Below are positions 22,704-29,771 of a stretch of DNA of 33,570 nucleotides, in pieces; position 1 is the stretch's first letter; every line of letters begins with the position of its first letter. The stretch is from the NCBI RefSeq assembly GCF_014648195.1, contig NZ_BMQQ01000046.1, positions 1 through 33,570 of the forward strand, read 5' to 3'. The position numbers and the translations under genes are program-made. The notes under the pieces are model-generated. The model was given only the letters and a program-made list of their open reading frames with translations, was not told where the DNA came from and ran no database searches. The stretch is from Streptomyces purpureus. Its GTDB lineage: Bacteria; Actinomycetota; Actinomycetes; Streptomycetales; Streptomycetaceae.

Positions 22704-22724
22704 GTGAGCAAGCGAATGCGCTAG
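22704..22724 (+). CDS. six-codon leader open reading frame
   Basis: GTG AGC AAG CGA ATG CGC TAG, encoding MSKRMR. GGGAG at 22692-22696 lies seven bases before the GTG, the best ribosome binding site in this leader. The stop codon overlaps the first base of the terminator hairpin at 22724, so a ribosome terminating here would cover that hairpin. One internal Met codon is present. Too short to prove by sequence alone; its position between riboswitch and terminator argues that it is a regulatory leader peptide. Confidence 0.6.
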   Translation: MSKRMR

Positions 22725-22743
22725 GGCCCGTCGGCCCCATTTT
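22724..22743 (+). terminator. attenuator-like hairpin with T run
   Basis: GGGCC (22724-22728) pairs with GGCCC (22733-22737) around CGTC, followed by CATTTT (four T at 22740-22743). This is the only hairpin in the window ending in a T run of this length. It lies 110 bases before the ATG of the regulated gene, in the place expected of an attenuator. Confidence 0.6.
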
Positions 22744-22853
22744 CCCATCCTCCGCACGGTTTCCGTGTGTTGAGGCACCACCCGTACGAGGCACCCCGTT
22801 TCGCGCTGCCCTGCGGGCCCTTCGCTGCCCCTCGTCTGCCGGGAGATACCGCC

Positions 22854-24257
22854 ATGTCCGCGTACCCGAACACCGCCACCGCCTCCGCCGCCGAGTCCTG
22901 TGCCACCGACTCCGCCGACCCCTGCTGCGGCGCCCCGCTGCCCGTACTCGGCAGCGAGGTCACCGTCCCGCTGGTCACCGGCGGCGAGGTCACCTACGCC
23001 GCGCTCGACTACGCCGCCAGCGCCCCGGCCCTGAAGCGGGTGTGGGACGACGTCGCCGCCTACGCCCCGTACTACGGCAGCGTGCACCGCGGCGCCGGGT
23101 ACCTCTCCCAGCTCTCCACCGACCTCTTCGAGAACAGCCGCGCGACCGTCGCCGAGTTCCTCGACTGCCGCCCCGGCGACCAGGTCGTCTTCACCCGCTC
23201 GACCACCGACTCGCTGAACCTGCTGGCCGCCGCGGTTCCCGCCGGCTGCGAGGTCTTCGTCTTCGAGACCGAGCACCACGCCTCGCTGCTGCCCTGGCAG
23301 GACGCCCGCGTCACCTACCTCAACGCCCCGCGGACCCCGGGCGAGGCCGTGCGGACGCTGGAGCGGGCGCTCGCCGACCGGGACCCGTACGGCCCCGCGC
23401 TGGTCTGTGTCACCGGAGCGAGCAACGTCACCGGTGAACTGTGGCCGGTGAGGGAACTCGCCCAGGCCGCCCACGCCCACGGCGCCCGGATCGTCCTCGA
23501 CGCCGCCCAGCTGGCGCCCCACCACCCCGTCTCCGTCCGGGAGTTGGACGTCGACTGGGTCGCCTTCTCGGGTCACAAGCTGTACGCGCCGTTCGGCTCC
23601 GGAGTCCTCGCCGGACGCGCCGACTGGCTCCAGGACGCCGAACCGTACCTCGCGGGCGGCGGCGCCTCCCGCAAGGTCGCTCGCCGGGCCGACGGTGGTG
23701 TGGACGTGGAGTGGCACACCACCGCGGCCCGGCACGAGGCCGGTTCGCCGAACGTCATCGGTGTGTACGCCATCGCCTCCGCCTGCAAGGCGCTGACCGA
23801 GGCCGGGTTCGACACCCTCGTCGCGCGTGAGCGGCACCTCATCCGCACGGTCAGGGCAGGCCTCGCGGAGGTCCCCGAGGTGAAGGTCCTCTCCCTGTTC
23901 GGCGACGACGCGCCCCGCGTCGGTGTCATCTCGTTCGTCGTCGAGGGCTGGAACAGCTCCCACTTCGCCGCCGCGCTCTCCGCCGAGTACGGCATCGGCG
24001 TCCGCGACGGCCTCTTCTGCGCCCACCCGCTCGTCCGTACCCTGCTCGGCAGCGACCCGCAGACCCAGGGCGAGTGCGGAGCGCCGGAGGCGGCGCCCGG
24101 CGAGAAGTCGCTCAACGCGATCCGGGTGAGCTTCGGCGCGGGCACCCCGGACGAGCACGTGGAGCGGTTCGTCCACGCCGTCAAGGAGCTCGTACGCAAC
24201 GGCGCGCAGTGGAAGTACCGCACGGAGGAAGGGCGTTGCGTGCCCGACCGGGGCTGA
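22854..24257 (+). CDS. class V PLP-dependent enzyme under SAM-IV control
   Basis: 467 residues, related to cysteine desulfurases and class V aminotransferases. PLP site: H141 (ETEHHASLL), D216/Q219 (VLDAAQLAPHH), lysine K242 (FSGHKLYAPFG). The N-terminal 45 residues are an extension with three cysteines (C16, C24, C25; SADPCCGAPLP) before the enzyme fold starts at LDYAASAPAL. Cysteines C389 (GLFCAHPLVR) and C408 (QGECGAPEAAPG) lie where the mobile loop of desulfurases would be. The SAM-IV riboswitch places it in sulfur amino acid metabolism; cysteine/homocysteine lyase, desulfurase or a SAM-cycle enzyme are all possible. ATG with GGGAG upstream. Closed by a terminator. Confidence 0.9.
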   Translation: MSAYPNTATASAAESCATDSADPCCGAPLPVLGSEVTVPLVTGGEVTYAALDYAASAPALKRVWDDVAAYAPYYGSVHRGAGYLSQLSTDLFENSRATVAEFLDCRPGDQVVFTRSTTDSLNLLAAAVPAGCEVFVFETEHHASLLPWQDARVTYLNAPRTPGEAVRTLERALADRDPYGPALVCVTGASNVTGELWPVRELAQAAHAHGARIVLDAAQLAPHHPVSVRELDVDWVAFSGHKLYAPFGSGVLAGRADWLQDAEPYLAGGGASRKVARRADGGVDVEWHTTAARHEAGSPNVIGVYAIASACKALTEAGFDTLVARERHLIRTVRAGLAEVPEVKVLSLFGDDAPRVGVISFVVEGWNSSHFAAALSAEYGIGVRDGLFCAHPLVRTLLGSDPQTQGECGAPEAAPGEKSLNAIRVSFGAGTPDEHVERFVHAVKELVRNGAQWKYRTEEGRCVPDRG

Positions 24258-24280
24258 GCGGGCGGCCCGGAGCCGCCCGC
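24258..24280. terminator. bidirectional terminator
   Basis: Perfect 9-bp GC stem (24258-24266 with 24272-24280), loop CCGGA, directly after the stop of the class V gene and 12 bp beyond the end of the convergent regulator gene. Confidence 0.8.
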
Positions 24281-24291
24281 CGGATGGCGTC

Positions 24292-24573
24292 TTAGGACTC
24301 CAGGCCGATCGCGAACGCGGCCTCCAGGTCGTGCTGGGAGTAGGTGCGGAACGCGACATGCGTGTCCGTGGCCTCCACGCCCGGGATCTTGCTGATCATG
24401 CCCGGGATGACGTCGGCCAGATCGTCGTGGCGGGCCACCCGCACCATGGCGATCAGGTCGTACGTACCGGTGACGGAGAACACCTCGCTGACGCTGTCCA
24501 GCGCCGCGATGGACTCGGCGATCTCGGGGATGCGGTCCACGCTGGTCTTGATGAGCACGATCGCGGTGATCAC
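24292..24573 (-). CDS. stand-alone Lrp/AsnC ligand-binding (RAM) domain protein
   Basis: 93 residues covering only the RAM domain of Lrp/AsnC regulators, without the DNA-binding helix-turn-helix. VTGTYDLIAMVRV (about 34-46) and the first strand AIVLIKT fit the alpha-beta sandwich that binds amino acids and assembles into dimers and octamers. Such proteins can modulate full-length Lrp members or bind ligands alone. The GTG start overlaps the stop of the rhomboid gene (GTGA), with GGGAG 8-12 bases upstream inside that gene, so the two are translationally coupled. Confidence 0.9.
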   Translation of the reverse strand: MITAIVLIKTSVDRIPEIAESIAALDSVSEVFSVTGTYDLIAMVRVARHDDLADVIPGMISKIPGVEATDTHVAFRTYSQHDLEAAFAIGLES

Positions 24574-25319
24574 GGCTGGCTTTCTCCCTCGGTCGCCGCG
24601 GCTGGGACCCTCACTCTACGCCGGTGGTAGCGCCCCCAGACGTAGAGGAACCCGGCCCCGAACCCCACCAGGTGCGCGAGATACGCCACGCCAGGCCCCG
24701 GCCCCGCGCTGCGGGCCGCCAGCCACTGGAGCACGAACCAGAAGGCCAGCACGATCCAGGCGGGGAAACGCAGCGGCAGGAAGAGCAGGAACGGGTAGAG
24801 GCTGGTCACCCGGGCTCGGGGGAAGAGGTACAGGAACGCGCCGAGCACCGCCGAGATCGCCCCGGACGCCCCCACCAGGGTCTGCTCGGAGTGGGCGTGC
24901 ACCGCCGCGTACACCAGCAGGGCCAGGTAGCCGCAGCCCACGTAGAAGAGGGCGAACTGCACGGCCCCGAGACGCTCCTCCGTCATCGCGCCGAAGACGT
25001 AGAGGAAGAGCATGTTGCCGAGCAGATGCAGCCAGTTGCCGTGCACGAACAGCGCGGTGAACGGGGTCGGCAGGGCGTCCCGGTCGCCGGCCGTCAGCTC
25101 GGCCGGGATCACGCCCCAGCGCCGGAAGTACGCGTCCTGCGCGGCCAGCAGCTCGTCGCCGGTGCCGTACGACGGATTCAGTCCCGATGCCGGGCCGAGG
25201 ACGAAGATCAGACAGCAGACGGCGATCACGCCGTAGGTGACGGCCGGCGCGTCTCTCGCGGCCCTGGCCACGCGCCGCCAGTCGATACCGCGTCCGTCGG
25301 TGCCTCGCCAGCCGTTCAT
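24570..25319 (-). CDS. rhomboid family intramembrane serine protease
   Basis: 249 residues, six to seven membrane helices. Motifs: HGNWLHLLGNMLFLY (about 93-107; N102 of the oxyanion region), catalytic serine S152 in GASGAISAV, and catalytic H216 in AHLVGFGAGF. These give a complete Ser/His dyad, so it is probably an active protease rather than an inactive relative. A loop between helix 1 and 2 (about 45-90) resembles the L1 loop. The ATG at 25319 gives a short polar N-tail; the frame remains open for 44 more codons upstream, and no good ribosome binding site is visible, so the start may differ. Substrates unknown. Confidence 0.92.
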   Translation of the reverse strand: MNGWRGTDGRGIDWRRVARAARDAPAVTYGVIAVCCLIFVLGPASGLNPSYGTGDELLAAQDAYFRRWGVIPAELTAGDRDALPTPFTALFVHGNWLHLLGNMLFLYVFGAMTEERLGAVQFALFYVGCGYLALLVYAAVHAHSEQTLVGASGAISAVLGAFLYLFPRARVTSLYPFLLFLPLRFPAWIVLAFWFVLQWLAARSAGPGPGVAYLAHLVGFGAGFLYVWGRYHRRRVRVPAAATEGESQP

Positions 25320-25477
25320 GATCAGATCATGGCGTAAACGGACCGACCGGGACAGAGTGCCTCGCCGCGACATCGGGGACCTGCGAGGCCGTAGGGTTAC
25401 GGGCAGTACATCCGCAGTTCGACGGCGCACCGCGGCATCCGCACACGGCACGACGCACGACGAAAGAGGACGGCACG

Positions 25478-25720
25478 ATGACGACGGTTCCCCTGCCGAC
25501 CGACCAGACCCGCTGGCGCTGCACGCTCTGCGGGAACCTGACGCGTTTTGATGTGACCCGCTCGTCCAAGGTGGTCGAGTACGTCCATCTGGACCTCGCG
25601 GGAGAGCCGAAGGTGGAGGAGCGCGAGGTCGTCAGTGAGACGATCGAGTCGGTCCGGTGCCGCTGGTGCAACGCGGTGGACCAGATCGAGCTGGTGGACA
25701 GGCCGGGCAGCGCCTCCTGA
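25478..25720 (+). CDS. small zinc ribbon protein
   Basis: 80 residues with two CxxC knuckles: CTLC (C15, C18) and CRWC (C61, C64), likely one Zn site. Between them is a charged, beta-like stretch (VVEYVHLDLAGEPKVEEREVV). No membrane segment. AAAGAGGA lies eight bases before the ATG. The next gene, 61 bp downstream, encodes an NYN-domain protein, and the pair may be co-transcribed; a nucleic-acid-related role is plausible but only inferred. Confidence 0.88.
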   Translation: MTTVPLPTDQTRWRCTLCGNLTRFDVTRSSKVVEYVHLDLAGEPKVEEREVVSETIESVRCRWCNAVDQIELVDRPGSAS

Positions 25721-25781
25721 CGAGGAGCGGGCGGCCCGCAAGGCCCGCGAGGGCGTGGAACGGGTAGTGGGGTGACGGATC

Positions 25782-27146
25782 GTGGAGCAGCCGGACCGCG
25801 GTGAAGAGCCGGCCGGCGGCACCGCCGACGCCGCCGAGGCGCTCGACCATCCGCTGCCGGACGGTGTGCGGCGGCGGGTCGTCGCGCTGGTCTCGGACGC
25901 GTTCGGCGGCCTGACCGTCGCCGAGCTGCCCGCTCCGCTGCGGCAGTACGCCCGCTTCACCCCTTCCCGGCGCGCCAAGTTCGCGGGCAACGCGATGGCG
26001 GCCGCCCTGGAGAGCGATCCGCTGTTCCGCCAGCGGATCGCCGAGCGGCTCAAGGAGTCGCAGCCGGAGCTGGCCGGGGCCGTCGAGTCCGGCGCGCCCC
26101 CGGCCGCCGCCGACCCCGTCGACGTCGCCGCGCTCGCCTATGTGCTGCGTCCCGCGGGCTGGGTCAAGCTGGTCGGCGCGGCGGGCGAGGAGGCCCAGCG
26201 GGCCGACGCCGAGCGCGCCGACGAGGCGGGCCGGCGTGAGGTGGAGCGGCTGCGCGCCGAGCTTGCCGAGGCCAGGGCGCTGACCAGGACCGAGAACGAA
26301 CAGCTGCGTACGGAGCTGGAGGCGGCCCGCAAGGAGGCCGAGTCGCTCCAGCGCAAGCTGCGCAGCGCGCTGAGTGATGTGAAGCGCGGCGAGGCCGCCC
26401 TGCGCCGTACGCGGGGGGAGATCGACGGCATCAGGGCGGAGGCGGCCGCCCATGTGTCGGCGGCCGAGAGCGAGACGCGCCGCCTCAAGGCCCGGCTCGG
26501 TGAGACCGAGGCGGCGCTGGAGGCCAGCCGCCGCGCCGCCCGTGAGGGGCGCTCGGTGGAGGACATGCGGCTGCGGCTGCTCCTTGACACCGTCCTCGAC
26601 GCAGCCCAGGGGCTGCGCCGGGAGCTCGCGCTGCCGCCGGTCTCGGTCCATCCGGCGGACACGGTCGACGCGGTCGAGCCGGGGCGGATGACACCGAAGG
26701 ACATCGCCGCGCGTGCCCTGTCCGAGACCGACCCGGCCCTGCTCGACCAGCTCCTCGCGCTGCCGCAGGCGCATCTGGTCGTGGACGGCTACAACGTCAC
26801 CAAGACCGGCTATCCGACGATGCCGCTGGAGAAGCAGCGGCTGCGTCTCCTTGGCGGGCTCTCCGCGCTGGCGGCCCGTACGGGCGCCGAGGTCACCTGC
26901 GTCTTCGACGGGGCGGAGCTGGCGGCTCCGGTGCTGCTCGCGCCGCCGCGCGGGGTGCGGGTGCTGTTCTCCAAGCCGGGTGTGACGGCCGACGAGTTGA
27001 TCCGTCAGCTGGTACGGGCGGAGCCGCCGGGCCGGCCGGTCGTGGTGGTCTCCACCGACCGCGAGGTGGCCGACGGGGTCGCGAAGGCGGGGGCCAGGCC
27101 GGTCGCGTCCGCTTTGTTGCTGAAGCGCCTTTCGCGCTCCTCGTAA
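25782..27146 (+). CDS. coiled-coil protein with C-terminal NYN (YacP-like) nuclease domain
   Basis: 454 residues. N-terminal helical domain (about 20-150), long Glu/Arg/Ala coiled coil (about 143-265), linker, and a PIN-like NYN domain from 331. Acidic residues at the metal site are D335 (HLVVDGYNVTK), D376 (CVFDGAEL) and D426 (VVSTDREVADG). The YacP/Rae1 group cleaves RNA, in Bacillus on the ribosome; here the large N-terminal part could target it to RNA or ribosomes (inference). The ORF begins with a GTG 4 bases after a GGGGTGACGGATC stretch; the ribosome binding site is not convincing and the start may be off. Confidence 0.88.
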   Translation: MEQPDRGEEPAGGTADAAEALDHPLPDGVRRRVVALVSDAFGGLTVAELPAPLRQYARFTPSRRAKFAGNAMAAALESDPLFRQRIAERLKESQPELAGAVESGAPPAAADPVDVAALAYVLRPAGWVKLVGAAGEEAQRADAERADEAGRREVERLRAELAEARALTRTENEQLRTELEAARKEAESLQRKLRSALSDVKRGEAALRRTRGEIDGIRAEAAAHVSAAESETRRLKARLGETEAALEASRRAAREGRSVEDMRLRLLLDTVLDAAQGLRRELALPPVSVHPADTVDAVEPGRMTPKDIAARALSETDPALLDQLLALPQAHLVVDGYNVTKTGYPTMPLEKQRLRLLGGLSALAARTGAEVTCVFDGAELAAPVLLAPPRGVRVLFSKPGVTADELIRQLVRAEPPGRPVVVVSTDREVADGVAKAGARPVASALLLKRLSRSS

Positions 27147-27267
27147 CTCCTGTTCCACATGCCCGAATTGATACGGGAGTGACAGAACCCACCGTCAATT
27201 GCTCACTACTGCCTGTGTGTCCTGCGTAAATTAAGTGGCGCGTGGGCGAGATTTTTCTCATGAGGAT

Positions 27268-27297
27268 TTGAACTGATCACAAGATGGTCACTAGGGT
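27268..27297 (+). promoter_or_regulatory. promoter of the first NlpC/P60 gene
   Basis: TTGAAC (27268-27273) and TAGGGT (27292-27297) with an 18-base spacer. RNA would start near 27304, giving a leader of about 165 bases. The flanking region (27147-27260) is AT-richer than average and includes ATTTTTCTCA at 27251, possibly an UP-like element or the tail of termination of the upstream gene. Confidence 0.6.
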
Positions 27298-27303
27298 CAG
27301 GCC

Positions 27304-27467
27304 TCGAACCTTCGCGCGGTTGATCATCCATCGGGGATGGCAGTGAAGGAACCGCCTAATTCGTGCAGTTCGGCCCGGTTTTCACGGGGGGTGCCGGACG
27401 CGATGCGCGGAGCCGGGGCACAGACCCATCACCCGGTCGGCGGCTGAGGAAGAAGGAGCTCGCCTTC
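27304..27467 (+). other. long structured leader of the first NlpC/P60 gene
   Basis: A hairpin GCGGTT/AACCGC (27316-27321 with 27350-27355) encloses CCATC-GGG-GATGG (27328-27340). GGTT at 27318-27321 could instead pair with AACC at 27307-27310, so two folds compete. Further on, GTGCC (about 27391) and GGCAC (about 27417) can close another stem. I looked for the c-di-AMP (ydaO-type) riboswitch known before some actinobacterial cell wall hydrolase genes and did not find its conserved core. GGAAGAAGGAG precedes the start. Confidence 0.4.
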
Positions 27468-28496
27468 GTGGCGTCCCACCGTCGTCCCAAGCAGCCGAGC
27501 CGCACCCGTGTGACCGTGCTCACCGTGACCGCCGCCGCGGCCGTGGCCCTCACTGCCCAGTCCGGCGCGCAGGCCGCCCCCAAGCCGAGCAAGGACGAGG
27601 TCAAGTCCAAGGTCGACAAGCTCCACCACGAGGCCGAGGAGGCCACGGAGCAGTACAACCTCGCCGAGGAGCGCCGCGGCACCCTGCAGAAGGAGATCGG
27701 CGCCCTCCAGGACAAGGTCGCGCGCGGCCAGGCCGAGCTCAACGACCTGCGGGACAGCATCGGTTCGGTGGCCAGCGCCCAGTACCGCTCCGGCGGCATC
27801 GACCCGGCGATCCAGCTCTTCCTCTCCTCCGACCCGGACAGCTACCTCGACAAGGCGTCCGCGATCGACCAGATCGGCGCCAAGCAGACCGAGGTCCTCC
27901 AGTCGATCCAGGCCAAGCAGCGCGCTCTCGCCCAGCAGCGCGCCGAGGCCACCGCGAAACTCGCCGACCTCGAAGAGGTCCGCAAGACGCTCGGCGAGAA
28001 GAAGAAGAAGTTCCAGGGCAAGCTGGCCGAGGCGCAGAAGCTGCTCAACACCCTGACCGCCGAGGAGCGCGCCAAGATGCGCGACGCCGAGCAGCGCGCC
28101 AGCCGCGACGCCGGTGACCGGGTCGAGCTCGGCGACGAAGCCCCCGCCTCGGAGCGCGGCCGTGTCGCCCTCGGCGCCGCCGCCACCCAGATCGGCAAGC
28201 CGTACGTCTCCGGTGCCGAGGGCCCCAACTCCTACGACTGTTCGGGTCTGACGCAGTGGGCCTACCGCCAGGCCGGCGTCCAGCTCACCCGCACCACCTA
28301 CACCCAGCAGAACGACGGTGTGAAGATCGGCCGCAGCCAGCTCAAGCCCGGCGACCTGGTCTTCTTCAACGGCCTTTCGCACGTGGGTCTGTACGCGGGC
28401 AACAACACCATCCTCCACGCGCCAAAGCCCGGTGCGTCGGTCCGCTACGAGTCCATGAACTACATGGGCACGTTCCAGTTCGGTGTGCGCATCTGA
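27468..28496 (+). CDS. secreted NlpC/P60 peptidoglycan hydrolase (first of a pair)
   Basis: 342 residues. Signal peptide (about 1-37, VTVLTVTAAAAVALTA...AQA), a long two-stranded coiled coil (about 42-215) and an NlpC/P60 domain (about 230-342) with C258 (YDCSGLTQW), H305 (LSHVGLYAG) and H317 (ILHAPKPG). This layout matches RipA/RipC/YkfC-type D,L-endopeptidases whose coiled coil blocks the active site until released by a partner such as FtsX, and cuts stem peptides during growth or division. GTG start with AAGGAG nine bases upstream. The frame is open further upstream but lacks a signal. A 5' leader and promoter of its own precede it. Confidence 0.95.
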   Translation: MASHRRPKQPSRTRVTVLTVTAAAAVALTAQSGAQAAPKPSKDEVKSKVDKLHHEAEEATEQYNLAEERRGTLQKEIGALQDKVARGQAELNDLRDSIGSVASAQYRSGGIDPAIQLFLSSDPDSYLDKASAIDQIGAKQTEVLQSIQAKQRALAQQRAEATAKLADLEEVRKTLGEKKKKFQGKLAEAQKLLNTLTAEERAKMRDAEQRASRDAGDRVELGDEAPASERGRVALGAAATQIGKPYVSGAEGPNSYDCSGLTQWAYRQAGVQLTRTTYTQQNDGVKIGRSQLKPGDLVFFNGLSHVGLYAGNNTILHAPKPGASVRYESMNYMGTFQFGVRI

Positions 28497-28583
28497 CGCA
28501 CCTGACCAGGTGGCGGCGGCGTACACCTGCCACGCCGGAATTGACGCCCGAACGGGCGAATTGCCGCACCCTGAACTGACGTC

Positions 28584-28621
28584 GCGCCCCGCCGGTGACC
28601 TTGTGATCTCCGGCGGGGCGC
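28584..28621 (+). terminator. terminator between the two NlpC/P60 genes
   Basis: A 12-bp perfect GC stem (28584-28595 with 28610-28621) with a 14-base loop, about 90 bp after the first gene's stop. It separates the pair into two transcription units. Confidence 0.82.
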
Positions 28622-28645
28622 CACTGTTCGCGCCCCCGGCCTTCG

Positions 28646-28674
28646 TTGGTGACGCCCTGGCGGGCGGCTACTGT
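28646..28674 (+). promoter_or_regulatory. promoter of the second NlpC/P60 gene
   Basis: TTGGTG (28646-28651) and TACTGT (28669-28674) separated by 17 bases. RNA would start near 28681, about 35 bases before the GTG. Confidence 0.6.
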
Positions 28675-28715
28675 CTGCCGCGCCAGTCTGCGTACAGCTG
28701 AAGGGAGCGCGGTCC

Positions 28716-29747
28716 GTGGCGTCCCACCGCCGTTCCGCGCAACCGGGTCAGACCCGGAGCGCGAAGGTCACCGTCCTGTCCGCCGCGGCCGTCACCGCCG
28801 CCGCGGCCCTCGGCGCCGTCCCCGCGAGCGCCGACCCCCAGGACACCCCCGAGCCGACCAGGGCCGGTGTCGACCGGCTCTTCGAGGAGGCCGAGAAGGC
28901 CACCGAGCGGTTCAACCAGGCCGACGAGCGGGCGGACCAGCTGCGCGCCCAGGTGGACCGCGCCCAGGACCGGCTGGCCCGCGGCCAGGAGCGGATCAAC
29001 CGGATGCGCGGCGCCCTCGGCGCGGTCGCCGGCGCCCAGTACCGCTCCGGCGGCATCGACCCGGCGCTCGTGCTCCTGCTCACCGCCGACCCCGACGACT
29101 ACCTCGACAAGGCCGCCGTCCTCGACCGGATCACCGCCCGGCAGACCGGCCAGCTGCAGGAACTGCGCGAGGAACAGCGTCGGCTGGGCCAGCAGCGGAC
29201 GGAGGCCGGGCGCACCCTCGCCGAACTGGAGCGCAGCCGCGCCGCCGTCGCCCGCCACAAGCGCACCGTCGAGCGCAAGCTCGCCGAGGCCCGGCGGCTG
29301 CTCAACGCCCTGCCGGACGGTGAGCGCGAGGAGTTCGACCGGGCCTCCCGCTCCGGCCGGGACGGGGTGCTGCCCCCGCTCTCCGACTCGCCCGCCGCCT
29401 CCGCGCGAGGCCTGGCGGCCCTGATGGCGGCCCGCCAGGCCATCGGCAAGCCCTATGTGTGGGGCTCCACCGGACCGTCCGGGTTCGACTGCTCGGGTCT
29501 GATGGTGTGGTCCTACCGGCAGGCCGGGGTCGGGCTCCCGCGCACCTCCCAGGCCCAGCGGTACGCCGGACGCCAGGTGCCGCTCTCCGAGGCGCGGCCC
29601 GGCGACCTCGTGACGTACCGCAGCGACGCCAGCCACGTCGGGATGTACGCCGGCAACGGCCAGGTGATCCACGCGCCCTACCCCGGCGCGGCCGTCCGCT
29701 ACGACCCCGTCGGCATGATGCCCGGGGCGACCGTGACCCGCGTCTGA
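28716..29747 (+). CDS. secreted NlpC/P60 peptidoglycan hydrolase (second of a pair)
   Basis: 343 residues with the same plan as its upstream neighbour: basic start (MASHRRSAQPG against VASHRRPKQPS), signal peptide to about 40, coiled coil (about 48-200), and NlpC/P60 domain with C259 (FDCSGLMVW), H307 (ASHVGMYAG) and H319 (VIHAPYPG). Both keep AQYRSGGIDPA in the coiled coil, so they are paralogues from a tandem duplication; this copy is richer in Arg and has more Asp/Glu replaced. AAGGGAG eight bases before the GTG. It has its own promoter and a short leader, so its control probably differs. Confidence 0.95.
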   Translation: MASHRRSAQPGQTRSAKVTVLSAAAVTAAAALGAVPASADPQDTPEPTRAGVDRLFEEAEKATERFNQADERADQLRAQVDRAQDRLARGQERINRMRGALGAVAGAQYRSGGIDPALVLLLTADPDDYLDKAAVLDRITARQTGQLQELREEQRRLGQQRTEAGRTLAELERSRAAVARHKRTVERKLAEARRLLNALPDGEREEFDRASRSGRDGVLPPLSDSPAASARGLAALMAARQAIGKPYVWGSTGPSGFDCSGLMVWSYRQAGVGLPRTSQAQRYAGRQVPLSEARPGDLVTYRSDASHVGMYAGNGQVIHAPYPGAAVRYDPVGMMPGATVTRV

Positions 29748-29771
29748 GCCGCTGACCGTACGATCTGAGGC

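Noticed and set aside
22536..22724. 62-codon open frame through the SAM-IV riboswitch
   Set aside because: It starts inside the structured RNA without a ribosome binding site. Only its last six codons, with their own GTG and GGGAG, look translatable.
27304..27467. c-di-AMP (ydaO) riboswitch before the NlpC/P60 gene
   Set aside because: Expected from context, but the conserved core sequences are not recognisable.
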